A DNA stretch of 45,276 nt from Micromonospora cabrerizensis (GTDB lineage: Bacteria > Actinomycetota > Actinomycetes > Mycobacteriales > Micromonosporaceae): NCBI RefSeq assembly GCF_022230955.1, contig NZ_JAKKFI010000123.1, forward strand, positions 1 to 45,276, given 5' to 3'. A program made the position numbers and the translations under genes. Shown here one piece after another: positions 13,976 to 23,273 of this stretch. The notes beneath the pieces were generated by a model that ran no database searches, was not told where the DNA came from, and saw nothing but the letters and a program-made list of their open reading frames with translations. Position 1 is the stretch's first letter. Each line of letters begins with the position of its first letter.

Positions 13976-16756
13976 TCAGTGGAGTCGACTGGCGTCGAGC
14001 TGTGCCAGGTCGGCACGGATCGCGTCGGCGTCGGCATCGCCCAGCTCGTCGAGGATGCTCAGGGCCCGGCGCCACGCCACCCGGGTCGCACCGAGATCGG
14101 CGAGGGCCCGGTGGCTGCCGCCGAGGTTGACGTACGTGCTCGCCTCGGCGTACCGGTCGTTGACCTGTGTGAAGAGGTCGAGTGCGTGCCGGTAGCAGGC
14201 GATGGCCCGCCGGTCGTCGCCGAGCTGGTGGTGGGCGTGCCCGAGGCTGTCCCACGTGTCGGCCTGTCCCTGCACGTCGTCCACCTCCTGCAACTTTCGC
14301 AGCGCCTCGCCGCACGACTCCAGGGCACGGTCGTAGTTGCCGAGCAGCCCTTCCTGCCAACCGACCGCGTTGAGGGTGTACCCCTGCCCGGCCTCGTTTC
14401 CGGCCCGCCGGAACAGGGTCAGCGCGCGTCGGGAATGGTCGAGTGCATGGTGGTGCTGCCCCTGTCGCTCCGCCAACTGGCCAAGGTTGAGGCAGGTGTG
14501 CGCCCGCCCGGCGTCGTCGCCGACCTCGGTGAACAGGTCGAACGCGCGCCGCAGGTGGTCGTCGGCCTCGTCGTACCGTCGAAGCCGGGAGCAGGCGAGA
14601 CCGAGGCTGCGGTGCGCGTGGCCCTGCCCGGTCTGATCGCCGATGCGGGACGCGGCGGCCAGCGCGATGCGTTGCGTGCCCAGCCAGTCCTGCCAGTGCC
14701 CCTGCCGGTGCAGGAAGCCGGCCATGGCCCAGGCGAGCCGCCAGGCGTGGCCCTCGAACCCGGCCCGGGCCGCCAGCGGCACGGCCGCCAGCAGGACGGG
14801 AACCTCGGCGCCGAGCCACGCCGTGGCGGTCAGCTTGTTCCTGGGCCGCTCCGGTGTCACGCCCGCTCGCGGTGGCGGGAGGCTGATGTCGCTGAAGTGC
14901 GGGTGCAGTGCCAGGTCGGCCGCGTGTGCGGTGTGCAGGCAGTGGTCGAGCAGTCGGTGGATGGCGGCCTGGCGGTCGGCCGGTGGCTCAGCATCGTCGG
15001 CGAGGCTGGCGGCGTACGCGCGCAGCAGGTCGTGGAACGCGTAGCGCCCGTAGGTGTGCTCGGTCAGGAGGTTCGCCCGGGTCAGCTCGGTCAGCAGGGG
15101 ACCGCTCGCCTGCGGGGTGATCCCGGCCAGGCTGGCCACGGCGGGGACGGAGACGTCCGGGCCGGGATGCAGGCTCAGCAGCCGGAACAGCCGGACCGCG
15201 GGTGGGCTGAGCGTCCGGCAGGACCAGGAGAAGACCGCCCGGACGTCGGTGGCCTCGTCACCGCCGTGGAAGGCGTCCAGATCGCCCAGCTCACCGGCGA
15301 CCGCCGCCAACGAGAAGTGCCGGTTGGTGGCGGCTCTGGCCGCGACGATGGCCAGGGCGATGGGCAGTCGCGCGCACCGGTCGGCGATGTCGTCGGCCGC
15401 GCCGGGTTCGGCGGCGATCTGGCCCGCCCCGAGCCGGCGGGCCAGCATGTCGCGGGCTTCGCCAGGGCTCAGCAGGCCCAGAGGCACCGGTTGGGCGCTC
15501 TCGGTGACGACCAGCGGGAGAAGCTGGTCGCGGCTGGTGACGATCGCGAGACAGTCGGGTGAGCCGGGCAGCAGCGGCCGGACCTGCTCCGCGTCGCGCG
15601 CGTTGTCCAGCACCACCAGCAGACGCTTGCCGGCCACCGTCGTGCGGTACAGGCTCACCATCAGGTCCGGGTCGCTCGGCATCCGTGCCACCGGAACGCC
15701 GAGCGCCTCCAGGAACCCGTGCAGCGCTCGCGCCGGGTCGGTCGGTGTCGCCGCCGGGTCGAAGCCGCGCAGGTTGACGTAGAGCTGCCCGTCGGGGAAG
15801 CGCTCGGCCGCCCGGTGGGCCCAGTGCACGGCGAGCGCGGTCTTGCCGACGCCCGCGGTGCCGGACACCACCACGGCGCCGCCCCGGTCGACCAGCGCGT
15901 CGAGGGCGGCCAGCTCCGCGTCGCGCCCGGTGAACGTCGGTACGGGAGGAGGCAGTTGCGCCGCCACCGGAGGTGGTGCCACCACGGCCGGGGTGGGTGC
16001 GGCGATGGCGGCGTCCTGGCGCAGGATGGCGCACTCCAGATCCCGGAGCCGGGGGCTCGGGTCGATGCCCAGGTTCTCCCGGAGGGCGTCGCGCAGCCGT
16101 CGGTACGTGGCGACCGCCTCGCCCTGCCGGCCGTCGCGGTACAGGGCGAGCATCAACTGCGCGTGCAGGTGCTCGTCGAGGGGGTGTTGCCGGACGAGCC
16201 GTTCCAACCCGGGGACGAGCCGCGCGTGCTCGCCGACGGACAGCCGGGCCTCGGCGAGCGCTCGTTCGGCCTCCAACCGCAGGCGAGCCAGATGTTCTGC
16301 CTGCTCCTCAAGCCAGGCGGACCCGGCCACGTCGGCCAACGGGGGCCCCCGCCACAACGCCACCGCAGCCGTCAGGTGAGTCACCTGCTCGCTCCGGTCC
16401 GGCGAGCGCCGGGCCAGTTCGAGGAGGTGCTCGGCGGCCTGGACATCCGTGGACTCCGGCCCGGTGTTGAGCACGTAACCGGGCTGACGCGCCACGATCG
16501 ATCCGGGCTCGCCGAGCACTCCGCGCAGGTAGGAGACGTGGCGTTGCAGCGTGTTCGCCGCGGTGGCGGGCAACTGCTCACCCCAGACCACGTCGAGGAG
16601 CCGGTCCACGCTCACCACCCGGCCCACGTGCAGCGCCAACGTCGCCAGCACCGCCTTGCGGCGCACGCCGTTCACCGCCTGCGCGGCGTCGGCGACGACC
16701 ACCTCCACCGGCCCGAGCAGCCTGACGCGTACGCCCGTGCCAGCCGTCGACATCAC
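13976..16756 (-). CDS. AfsR/SARP family regulator (BTAD - NB-ARC - TPR)
   Basis: 926 residues. OmpR-type winged helix at about 10-100 (VRLLGPVEVV, RHVSYLRGVLG); bacterial transcriptional activator domain at about 105-250; NB-ARC ATPase with P-loop GTAGVGKT (299-306) and LLVVLDNARD (Walker B). Tetratricopeptide repeats fill roughly the last 220 residues. This is the full AfsR layout, expected to activate target promoters in response to a protein or nucleotide signal. The GTG start is supported by a -10-like TAGCCT 6 nt upstream (leaderless). Lying between two sets of secreted-protein genes, it may control them. Confidence 0.93.
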   Translation of the reverse strand: MMSTAGTGVRVRLLGPVEVVVADAAQAVNGVRRKAVLATLALHVGRVVSVDRLLDVVWGEQLPATAANTLQRHVSYLRGVLGEPGSIVARQPGYVLNTGPESTDVQAAEHLLELARRSPDRSEQVTHLTAAVALWRGPPLADVAGSAWLEEQAEHLARLRLEAERALAEARLSVGEHARLVPGLERLVRQHPLDEHLHAQLMLALYRDGRQGEAVATYRRLRDALRENLGIDPSPRLRDLECAILRQDAAIAAPTPAVVAPPPVAAQLPPPVPTFTGRDAELAALDALVDRGGAVVVSGTAGVGKTALAVHWAHRAAERFPDGQLYVNLRGFDPAATPTDPARALHGFLEALGVPVARMPSDPDLMVSLYRTTVAGKRLLVVLDNARDAEQVRPLLPGSPDCLAIVTSRDQLLPLVVTESAQPVPLGLLSPGEARDMLARRLGAGQIAAEPGAADDIADRCARLPIALAIVAARAATNRHFSLAAVAGELGDLDAFHGGDEATDVRAVFSWSCRTLSPPAVRLFRLLSLHPGPDVSVPAVASLAGITPQASGPLLTELTRANLLTEHTYGRYAFHDLLRAYAASLADDAEPPADRQAAIHRLLDHCLHTAHAADLALHPHFSDISLPPPRAGVTPERPRNKLTATAWLGAEVPVLLAAVPLAARAGFEGHAWRLAWAMAGFLHRQGHWQDWLGTQRIALAAASRIGDQTGQGHAHRSLGLACSRLRRYDEADDHLRRAFDLFTEVGDDAGRAHTCLNLGQLAERQGQHHHALDHSRRALTLFRRAGNEAGQGYTLNAVGWQEGLLGNYDRALESCGEALRKLQEVDDVQGQADTWDSLGHAHHQLGDDRRAIACYRHALDLFTQVNDRYAEASTYVNLGGSHRALADLGATRVAWRRALSILDELGDADADAIRADLAQLDASRLH

Positions 16757-16762
16757 CGGATC

Positions 16763-16768
16763 AGGCTA
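16763..16768 (-). promoter_or_regulatory. -10 element of a probable leaderless promoter
   Basis: TAGCCT followed by GATCCG and then the GTG start of the AfsR-type gene. The same 15-mer TAGCCTGATCCGGTG occurs at 29735-29749. Confidence 0.45.
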
Positions 16769-16836
16769 GATCCGCAGCCCGGCAACCTCGATCCGATCGT
16801 CGCGCAATGGACACGATCAACGGCTGAGCTGCCCCG

Positions 16837-17631
16837 TCAGCCGGTGTACTTGCCGTTGCGGGTGTCCCCCGACGTGCCGTCGTAGAGCACCTTGCGGTAG
16901 CGGTGCACCGAGCCCTTCTTGACCGCCTGCCAGTGGCCGAACGCCACCTCGTAGTCGTGGTGCTTGTAGTAGTCACCGAACGACTTGTAGTAGATCCGGT
17001 GCCGGGCGTACCCGCCGCAGTTGGCCAGGTAGCTGTAGGAGTACATCTTCATTCCGCCGAAGTCCGACGAGTAGTACGTCTTCGCCGGGTGCCACACCGA
17101 CGTCGGGTTCGGGTAGCCGGGCAGTTCGGCCCAGTTGTACGAGTTCCAGTACAGGTCCCAGCAGGTCATCGCCGCCGCGGTGGACATCGCGCTCGACGTC
17201 GGCGCCACCAGATCGTCGGCGACCACCGGGGACGCCACGACGGTCCGGTAGGCCAGCTCCGGTGGGGTCGGCGTGCCGGCCGGCGGTTCCGACAGCAGCA
17301 CCCGCGGCACCGGCACGGACCTGGGCGTGATGCTCAGGTACGTCTGCAACATGCTCTGCTTGTCGTCGTACGCCAGGGGCGCGTTGCGGCCCATCTCGCC
17401 GTCCTGACGAAGACCCCAGTCGCCGGACACCTCGTCGCGGGAGAACACCACCCGCACACCGTTGCGGTAGCCCAGCCGCGCCAGCTCGACGTCGCGGTCC
17501 ACGGGCTCGTCGGCGTACACCCCGGGGTCGGCCCCACCGGCGGCGCTGGCCGGCGCGGCGTTCCACGCGGTCAGCGTCGGCAGGACGACCAGCACCGCGA
17601 GCAGTGCGCGTCCCGACAGCACTCTTGCCAT
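16837..17631 (-). CDS. Secreted protein of unknown function
   Basis: 264 residues with a signal peptide (about 1-31, ending PASA|AGG). The C-terminal half is very aromatic (CWDLYWNSYNWAELPGY, KTYYSSDFGG, MYSYSYLANCGGYARH) with two cysteines. The middle contains a Pro-rich linker. The ATG lies 5 nt after GAGGAG. It is divergent from the large SARP-type regulator across a promoter region with repeated boxes, which suggests regulation by it. I do not recognise the family; an extracellular carbohydrate- or wall-binding role would suit the aromatic content but is speculation. Confidence 0.7.
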   Translation of the reverse strand: MARVLSGRALLAVLVVLPTLTAWNAAPASAAGGADPGVYADEPVDRDVELARLGYRNGVRVVFSRDEVSGDWGLRQDGEMGRNAPLAYDDKQSMLQTYLSITPRSVPVPRVLLSEPPAGTPTPPELAYRTVVASPVVADDLVAPTSSAMSTAAAMTCWDLYWNSYNWAELPGYPNPTSVWHPAKTYYSSDFGGMKMYSYSYLANCGGYARHRIYYKSFGDYYKHHDYEVAFGHWQAVKKGSVHRYRKVLYDGTSGDTRNGKYTG

Positions 17632-17718
17632 CACAACTCCTCATCCGATCGATTGCGAGACGCGGACCCGGACGGTTCGCGCCTCGGCGTTCCTTGCCGG
17701 GACATCCTTCGAGACGGG

Positions 17719-17747
17719 GTTCAGAGCGTCGTCAAGGTGGCGTCAAA
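17719..17747. promoter_or_regulatory. Candidate SARP boxes: 11-bp-spaced direct repeats
   Basis: GTTCAGA, CGTCAAG and CGTCAAA begin at 17719, 17730 and 17741, exactly 11 bp apart, in the divergent promoter region. SARP regulators bind heptameric direct repeats spaced 11 bp. The first unit is the weakest match. Confidence 0.5.
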
Positions 17748-17819
17748 TGCGCCGGGATTCGGTGTCGTAACGGCGACGCTCCCGTACGCACGGCCGCCGG
17801 CACAGCGCCCAATAGGACG

Positions 17820-20800
17820 ATGAACGCCACGACGGATCGGGAGTGGAGCCGGCGGTGCACCGTCGTGGTCGCCGCAGCCGGGTACGGCAAGACCTTCGCC
17901 GTGCGGGGCTGGCTGGGTGACCGCCCGGTGCGGTGGTGTGACGGCCCGGACGTGGCCGCTCTGGCGACCGCCGGGCCGGAGTGGCTGGCCACCCTCGGCG
18001 CCCGATCCGCGACCGACCTGCCCGCCGACGAACCGAGCTGGCTCATCCTCGACGACGTTCCGCGGCTCTCTCGCCGACGGCTGCAGACCCTGCTGGACAC
18101 CCTGGAGCAGCTTCCCCCGCAGCTCAGGGTCATCCTGGTCACCCGGCACCCGCCGACGCTGCCCCAGCGGCAGTCGGGGTTGCTGGCCGAGCACGGCCCG
18201 ACGGATCTCCGGCTCACGCCCGACCAGGTGACATCCGTACTCGCCGCCGACCACGGGCTGACCGACCCGGCACTCACGACCCGGATCCACGCCGCGACCG
18301 GTGGCTGGCCGGCGCTGGTCACGCTGGCCGCCACAACGGCCGCCACCGGCGGGAACCTGGACGGCCCGGGGTCACCGCTGGAGTCCTATCTGGTGCGGGA
18401 GGTGTTCGCGGAGTTGCCGCCCGAAGCCCACCGTCTCCTGCGGGACGCGGCGCACCTCGACCCGATCCACGCCGACCTGAGCGGTTTCCTGGGGCACCGG
18501 CACGGGGTGCACCGACTCGACCAACTGGCTCGCGCCGGCATTCTCGTCCCGGCGAGCGAGGGTGGGCACGCGTACCGGATGGTGCCGGTCGTCGCCAGCG
18601 TCGCCCGCCGCCGTTTCCCGCTGGGGCCGCCGGCGGCGCAGCGTCTGCACGCGAGAGCGGCAACGTGGTACGCCGAGCACGGCTACCCCGTCCCGGCCCT
18701 CCGGTCGTACGCGGAATCTGGTGTCACCGAGGCGGCGGCGCCGGTCCTCGCCGACCACGGCGCGCAGCTGCTGGCCTCGGGCGGCGCCGAGGCCGTCGTG
18801 GACGCCTTCCAGTCCCTGCCCGGCCACGTCCGGTCCGACGGGCTGCGGTTGCTCTACGGGGAGGCGCTACAGATGCGCGGCGACTTCGACGCCGCGCTCG
18901 CCGAGTACGCCACGCTGGACGACCATCAGGGGTCCCTCGCCGCCGGGCTCGCCTGGCAGTACGGCCTCGTGCACTACCTGCGCGGTGAACCGCAGGCTGC
19001 CCTCGAGGTCTTCCAGCGTGGTGTGCTCGACCCGCACCCGTCCACCGACAACGCCCGGCTGCTCGCCTGGACCGCCTCGGCGCAGTGGACGACCGGGGAA
19101 GCCGAGGCGTGCCGCCGCAACGCCGAACGCGCCCTCGCGGCGGCGACAGCCGTCGGCGGCGACGCCGCGCTGGCCGCCGCGCACACCGCGCTCGCCCTCG
19201 ACGCCAAGCTGCGCGGTGACCGACCGGCGGCCGACGCGCATCACGAGAAGGCGCTCCGGGCCGCCGAGGCGGCGTGCGATACCGTGCAGGTGACCCGCAT
19301 CCGCGCCAACCGCGCGTCCGCCCTGGTCGGCGAGGGCCGGTACCTCGACGCGCTGGCCGAGGTGCGGCCCGCGGTGGAGTTGGCCCAGACCAACGGGCAC
19401 GCCGCGATGCTCGCGCTGGCGCTCTGCAACGAGGGCTCGGCCTGTTTCCACCTCGGTCAGCTCGCCGAGGCCATCGCGTGCTACGAACGCGCCGTACCGC
19501 TCCTCCAGCGCATGGGCTCCCGCAAGGTGGCGTACCCCCTGGTGGGGATCGGCGACGTCCACGCGCTCCGGGGCCGGACCAACCTGGCCCGCGCGGCGTA
19601 CGAAGAGGCGCTGCGCGCCAGCGAACCCGTCAACGACCATCAGATCCAGGTACCGGCGCTCGCCGGGCTGGCCCGGGTGCTGGCCACCGAGGACGGCGCT
19701 GCGGCGTTCGCCCTGGCACAGCGCGCCGTCGAACTGGAACGCGGCCCGGACTCGGCGACCGCCCGACTCGCACTCGGCTGGGTGGCGTTGGAGGCCGGCG
19801 ACCACCAGCGCGCCGCCGAGGTGGCGCTGACGGCGTCCACCGCCGCCCGGCTGCACCGCGACCGCGCCGCCCTCGCCGAGGCGTTGGAGCTTCGGGGGGC
19901 TGCCGCCGTCGACTCCGACGACACCCGCCACGCCTGGCGAGAGGCGGCAGCGACCCTGCGCGACATCAGGTCGGCGGTGGCCGCGGACCGACTGACGGTG
20001 CTGCTCAGCCGGTTACCCGGGGCGGATCTCCAGGAACGCGTCGACGCCCGGCTCGCCGCCGAGCGGCTGACCGCTGCCGGCGTACCGCCACCGACGCTCA
20101 GCCGGCAGCGCCCACGCTGCGTCGCGCAGGTCACCGTCCGCACCCTCGGACGCTTCGAGGTGTACGTGGACGGCTCCCCGGTGCTGGCCAACGCCTGGCA
20201 GTCACGCAAGGCACGGGACCTGCTCCGGATCCTCGCCGCCCGACGCGGTCGCGCGGTGCCCCGCGAGCAACTCGGCGAGATGCTCTGGCCCGCCCAGGAC
20301 CCGGAGCGGGTCAGCCACCGCCTGTCCGTGGCCCTGTCCACCCTCCGCGGCGTCCTCGATCCGGAGCGCCGTGGGTCGACGGACCACTTCGTCATCGCCG
20401 CGCACCCCAGTCTGGCGCTCGACGTCGATCACGTGGAGCTGGATGTCGAGGAGTTTCTCGCCGAGTCGGCACACGGCCTCCGGCTGGCCGAGCACGGTGA
20501 CACCGATGACGCACGCGCCACGCTCCTGCTCGCCGAACAGCGTTACCAGGGCGACTTCCTGGAGGACGAGCCGTACGACGACTGGTCCCGACCAACCCGC
20601 GACGAGGCACGTCGGGTCTACCTGCGGGTCGTACGCGAGCTGGCCGCGCTGGCACACGGCGTCGACGAGACCGTCCGCCACCTCGGCCGCGCTCTCGAAC
20701 TGGAGCCCCACGACGAGGGCGTGCACGGCGAGTTCGTCCGAACGTTGACGGCTGCGGGCCGGCACGGCGAGGCCGCCCAGGCGTACCGGCGCTACGTGGA

Positions 20801-20891
20801 GGCGATGTCCTCGATCGGCGTACCGGCCCGGGCGCGAAGCGACCTGTCACGCCGGACGGCAGCGTCGCGGCAGGTCGGTGACGCAGCCTGA
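17820..20891 (+). CDS. Large ATPase-TPR regulator with C-terminal SARP (BTAD) domain
   Basis: 1023 residues. The N terminus is a MalT-like STAND ATPase: Walker A AAAGYGKT (18-25) and WLILDDVPRL (about 66-75). A long TPR region covers about 330-740. The DNA-binding winged helix (VRTLGRFEVYVDGSP) and BTAD domain lie at the C terminus (about 772-1010), the reverse of the AfsR order. The ATG is preceded by AGGACG. Codon 732 is TTA. It probably senses a ligand through the ATPase/TPR part and activates nearby promoters; the boxes upstream and the divergent secreted gene are likely targets. Confidence 0.9.
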   Translation: MNATTDREWSRRCTVVVAAAGYGKTFAVRGWLGDRPVRWCDGPDVAALATAGPEWLATLGARSATDLPADEPSWLILDDVPRLSRRRLQTLLDTLEQLPPQLRVILVTRHPPTLPQRQSGLLAEHGPTDLRLTPDQVTSVLAADHGLTDPALTTRIHAATGGWPALVTLAATTAATGGNLDGPGSPLESYLVREVFAELPPEAHRLLRDAAHLDPIHADLSGFLGHRHGVHRLDQLARAGILVPASEGGHAYRMVPVVASVARRRFPLGPPAAQRLHARAATWYAEHGYPVPALRSYAESGVTEAAAPVLADHGAQLLASGGAEAVVDAFQSLPGHVRSDGLRLLYGEALQMRGDFDAALAEYATLDDHQGSLAAGLAWQYGLVHYLRGEPQAALEVFQRGVLDPHPSTDNARLLAWTASAQWTTGEAEACRRNAERALAAATAVGGDAALAAAHTALALDAKLRGDRPAADAHHEKALRAAEAACDTVQVTRIRANRASALVGEGRYLDALAEVRPAVELAQTNGHAAMLALALCNEGSACFHLGQLAEAIACYERAVPLLQRMGSRKVAYPLVGIGDVHALRGRTNLARAAYEEALRASEPVNDHQIQVPALAGLARVLATEDGAAAFALAQRAVELERGPDSATARLALGWVALEAGDHQRAAEVALTASTAARLHRDRAALAEALELRGAAAVDSDDTRHAWREAAATLRDIRSAVAADRLTVLLSRLPGADLQERVDARLAAERLTAAGVPPPTLSRQRPRCVAQVTVRTLGRFEVYVDGSPVLANAWQSRKARDLLRILAARRGRAVPREQLGEMLWPAQDPERVSHRLSVALSTLRGVLDPERRGSTDHFVIAAHPSLALDVDHVELDVEEFLAESAHGLRLAEHGDTDDARATLLLAEQRYQGDFLEDEPYDDWSRPTRDEARRVYLRVVRELAALAHGVDETVRHLGRALELEPHDEGVHGEFVRTLTAAGRHGEAAQAYRRYVEAMSSIGVPARARSDLSRRTAASRQVGDAA

Positions 20892-20990
20892 GGTGGCGCC
20901 CGCGCTGCGCTGCGCTGACCACCGTGGCTGAGGGTTCCGGGCTCCTCGCGACGTCGAACGACGTACCTGAATGACGTCACCCCGGACTTG

Positions 20991-20996
20991 TATCGT
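20991..20996 (+). promoter_or_regulatory. -10 element of a probable leaderless promoter
   Basis: TATCGT 7 nt before a GTG that opens the SMI1/KNR4-type gene; no ribosome site. Confidence 0.4.
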
Positions 20997-21003
20997 GCCG
21001 TCC

Positions 21004-21696
21004 GTGACAAACCCCGACTGGTCAGACGTCCGCGAACGGCTCGCGCGGCTGGCCGCCGCGCCCGGCGCCGATGATGTCTTCGGATCCTCCAGCCACGGTT
21101 GGCAGCTTGAGCCGCCACTGCGGGCCGAGGAACTCGCCGAGGCCGAGACACAGTTCCAGGTCGAGCTACCCGGCGAGTACCGGTCCTTCCTGGTGGGAGC
21201 GGGGAGGGGCGGCGCGGGCCCGGCCTACGGGCTCTTTCCGATGCGCCACACGGACGGACGGTGGCAGTGGGAGGGTGACGGCGCCACCCTCACCGATCTG
21301 GACACCCTCGGGCAGCCCTTCCCACACGTCGAGGCGTTCAACCCGGCCGATGACCTACCTGAGCCACCGGACGACGCGGACTACGACTCGGTGGACGAGT
21401 TCAACGCGGCCGAGGACGAGTACTGGGAACAGCACGACGCCATCGTCTTCAAGCCCGAGCACTCGATCGGATTGTTGTACCTGTGTCACCTCGGTTGCGC
21501 GATGCGGGAGGCTCTCGTCGTCAGCGGCCCCGCCCGGGGGCAGATGTGGGCTGACGACACCGCCGACGGTGGCGGCTTCCGGCCGCTCCACGATGACGAC
21601 GGGACGCCGCTCGACTTCACCCGGTGGTATCGGCGCTGGCTGAACGAGGCGGAGACCAGCACCGACACCCGAAGCGGTGTCACTGCCTCCCAGTAA
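21004..21696 (+). CDS. SMI1/KNR4 family protein
   Basis: 230 residues. The SMI1/KNR4 core is visible near the N terminus: ELAEAETQFQVELPGEYRSFLVGAGRGGAGPAYGL, here containing the conserved LP-x-EYRxFL pattern. An acidic Asp/Glu stretch follows, and the protein ends in a DFTRWYRRWL helix. Members often serve as immunity proteins in bacterial toxin systems, but no toxin gene is recognisable here. The GTG is chosen from the -10 spacing; ATG at 20971 is an alternative start. It overlaps the next gene by 20 bp. Confidence 0.75.
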   Translation: MTNPDWSDVRERLARLAAAPGADDVFGSSSHGWQLEPPLRAEELAEAETQFQVELPGEYRSFLVGAGRGGAGPAYGLFPMRHTDGRWQWEGDGATLTDLDTLGQPFPHVEAFNPADDLPEPPDDADYDSVDEFNAAEDEYWEQHDAIVFKPEHSIGLLYLCHLGCAMREALVVSGPARGQMWADDTADGGGFRPLHDDDGTPLDFTRWYRRWLNEAETSTDTRSGVTASQ

Positions 21697-22204
21697 CGTG
21701 CCCGGCGAGCTGACCGAAGCTGTGGCGGCAGAGTCGTACGAGGAGAGTGTGGTGTCTGCGATCGCGTCCCTGACCCTGGTCCCCAGGGACAGCATCACCG
21801 AGCTGGCCCGCCTGGCCCGCACATCGCCGTCGTCGTTCCACTCGTACCTGGCGGAACACGGGGGCAAGACGCGGCAGGAGTACGACTGGTCCGGCTACTG
21901 CATGCTGTATGTCCTGACCTATCTGGAGGAACGCGGCATCGACCTGGAGCAGTCGGAGTTCAATGCCGAGTCGGAGGCCATCAACAGCGCGTACGGCCTG
22001 ACCACGCTCATCACTTCAGCCCCGGGGTTGGTGGATCAGCTCGATCCCGGCGCGCACCGGGAGGAAGACCTGGTCGCCCACTTCGCGGAGATGGGGATGG
22101 CCTTCGAGGAGAGCGGCACGGCCGGTCTGGACACGCTGAGGCTGCTGCGCGACACCATTGCCGAACTCCGCGACGACCAGGTGTTGCTGATCAACATCGG
22201 CTGA
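21677..22204 (+). CDS. Hypothetical cytoplasmic protein
   Basis: 175 residues, acidic, mostly helical, no signal peptide or membrane segment. I recognise no family. The centre (YDWSGYCMLYVLTYLEERGIDL) is hydrophobic. It overlaps the end of the SMI1/KNR4 gene, so the two are probably co-translated. GTG at 21698, directly after that stop codon, is an alternative start. Partnership with the SMI1 protein is suggested by the overlap only. Confidence 0.65.
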   Translation: MSLPPSNVPGELTEAVAAESYEESVVSAIASLTLVPRDSITELARLARTSPSSFHSYLAEHGGKTRQEYDWSGYCMLYVLTYLEERGIDLEQSEFNAESEAINSAYGLTTLITSAPGLVDQLDPGAHREEDLVAHFAEMGMAFEESGTAGLDTLRLLRDTIAELRDDQVLLINIG

Positions 22205-22434
22205 CGGCGGGCGACGTGATCGTCGCGGGCAGGTCCCGTAGCCGGTTTGGTTCTGGCGACGGCGGGAAACCCGCGACGCCCGGAAGGTTCGGGCAACGGG
22301 TCCTTGTCTGCCGAAACGGCCCAGTGGCACCTCTGAGATGCCGCAAGGGGGCGCGGTCGGCGGGTCAGGACACGTTGGGGACGACCGCGCCTGCGGTGCG
22401 TGTACCGGCTGCTCTGAGCGTTGGGGGGAAACTC

Positions 22435-23139
22435 ATGCGCTGGTTCCGCGCGGCCCGCGGCGCCTCCACGGAGGGCACAACCAGATCCAGCAACCCGATC
22501 GGCGCGGAACGAGACCCGAAGCGGGCAGTCACCTTCAGCGACGCGGTCATTGCCATCGCCGTCACCCTGCTCGTGCTGGAGATCCAGCCGCCGGAGGACA
22601 CCGAGCACCTGCTCCGTGGCCTCACCGAGCTGTGGCCCTCCTACGTGGCGTACGCCATCACCTTCCTGCTGATCGGGCAGATGTGGGTGAACCACCACGT
22701 CATGTTCGACCACATCCGGTCGGTCGACCGTATGCTGCTCCTGCTCAACACCCTGCTGCTGATGGTGATCGCGTTCCTGCCGTTCGCCTCGTCCCTCCTG
22801 GCGCACGCGTTCGAGTCCGGCCACGGCAAGCGCACCGCGCTCATCTTCTACGGGGCCACCTACGAGGTGGCCGCCATCCTCTTCAACGTGATCTGGGAGT
22901 ACGCCAGACGTGGCCGCCGACTGCTGACCTCCACCACCGACAACGACACCGCCCGGGCGATCAGCAGACGTTTCCGCCCCGCGCCGCTCTGGATCGCCGT
23001 CGGGACCGCACTGGGCGCCCTCCATCCGGTCGTGGGCCTCGTCGTGGTCATCGCGTTCATCCCCTTCTACTGGCTGCCCATCAGGGGCGAGGTCGCCAGC
23101 ATCAGGCGCAGCCGCCAGCAGAGTCAGAGCGCCCCTTAG
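22435..23139 (+). CDS. TMEM175-type (DUF1211) potassium channel family protein
   Basis: 234 residues with about six transmembrane helices. The family signature is clear in helix 1, RAVTFSDAVIAIAVTLLVLEI, with the F34-S35-D36 motif that lines the pore in TMEM175 channels. It is the usual bacterial length with one six-helix repeat, expected to form tetramers that pass K+. The ATG follows TTGGGGGGAAAC. A 230-bp non-coding gap precedes it. Confidence 0.85.
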   Translation: MRWFRAARGASTEGTTRSSNPIGAERDPKRAVTFSDAVIAIAVTLLVLEIQPPEDTEHLLRGLTELWPSYVAYAITFLLIGQMWVNHHVMFDHIRSVDRMLLLLNTLLLMVIAFLPFASSLLAHAFESGHGKRTALIFYGATYEVAAILFNVIWEYARRGRRLLTSTTDNDTARAISRRFRPAPLWIAVGTALGALHPVVGLVVVIAFIPFYWLPIRGEVASIRRSRQQSQSAP

Positions 23140-23273
23140 CCATCTGGTCGCGCGACGGCCTTCTACGTCGCTATTGCGCCGTTCGTTCGCTCGGGAACCA
23201 TGCAGATCGAGGGACCATCGCGCCTGCGCGCGAGGTCGACCGTTGTACCAGGAGCGCGTAGGGTCCCAGCTTC

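Noticed and set aside
13148..15562. Long plus-strand open frame (about 800 codons) opposite the AfsR-type gene
   Set aside because: Arg/Gly/Val-rich shadow of a GC-rich gene; the minus strand encodes a complete BTAD-NB-ARC-TPR protein with motifs.
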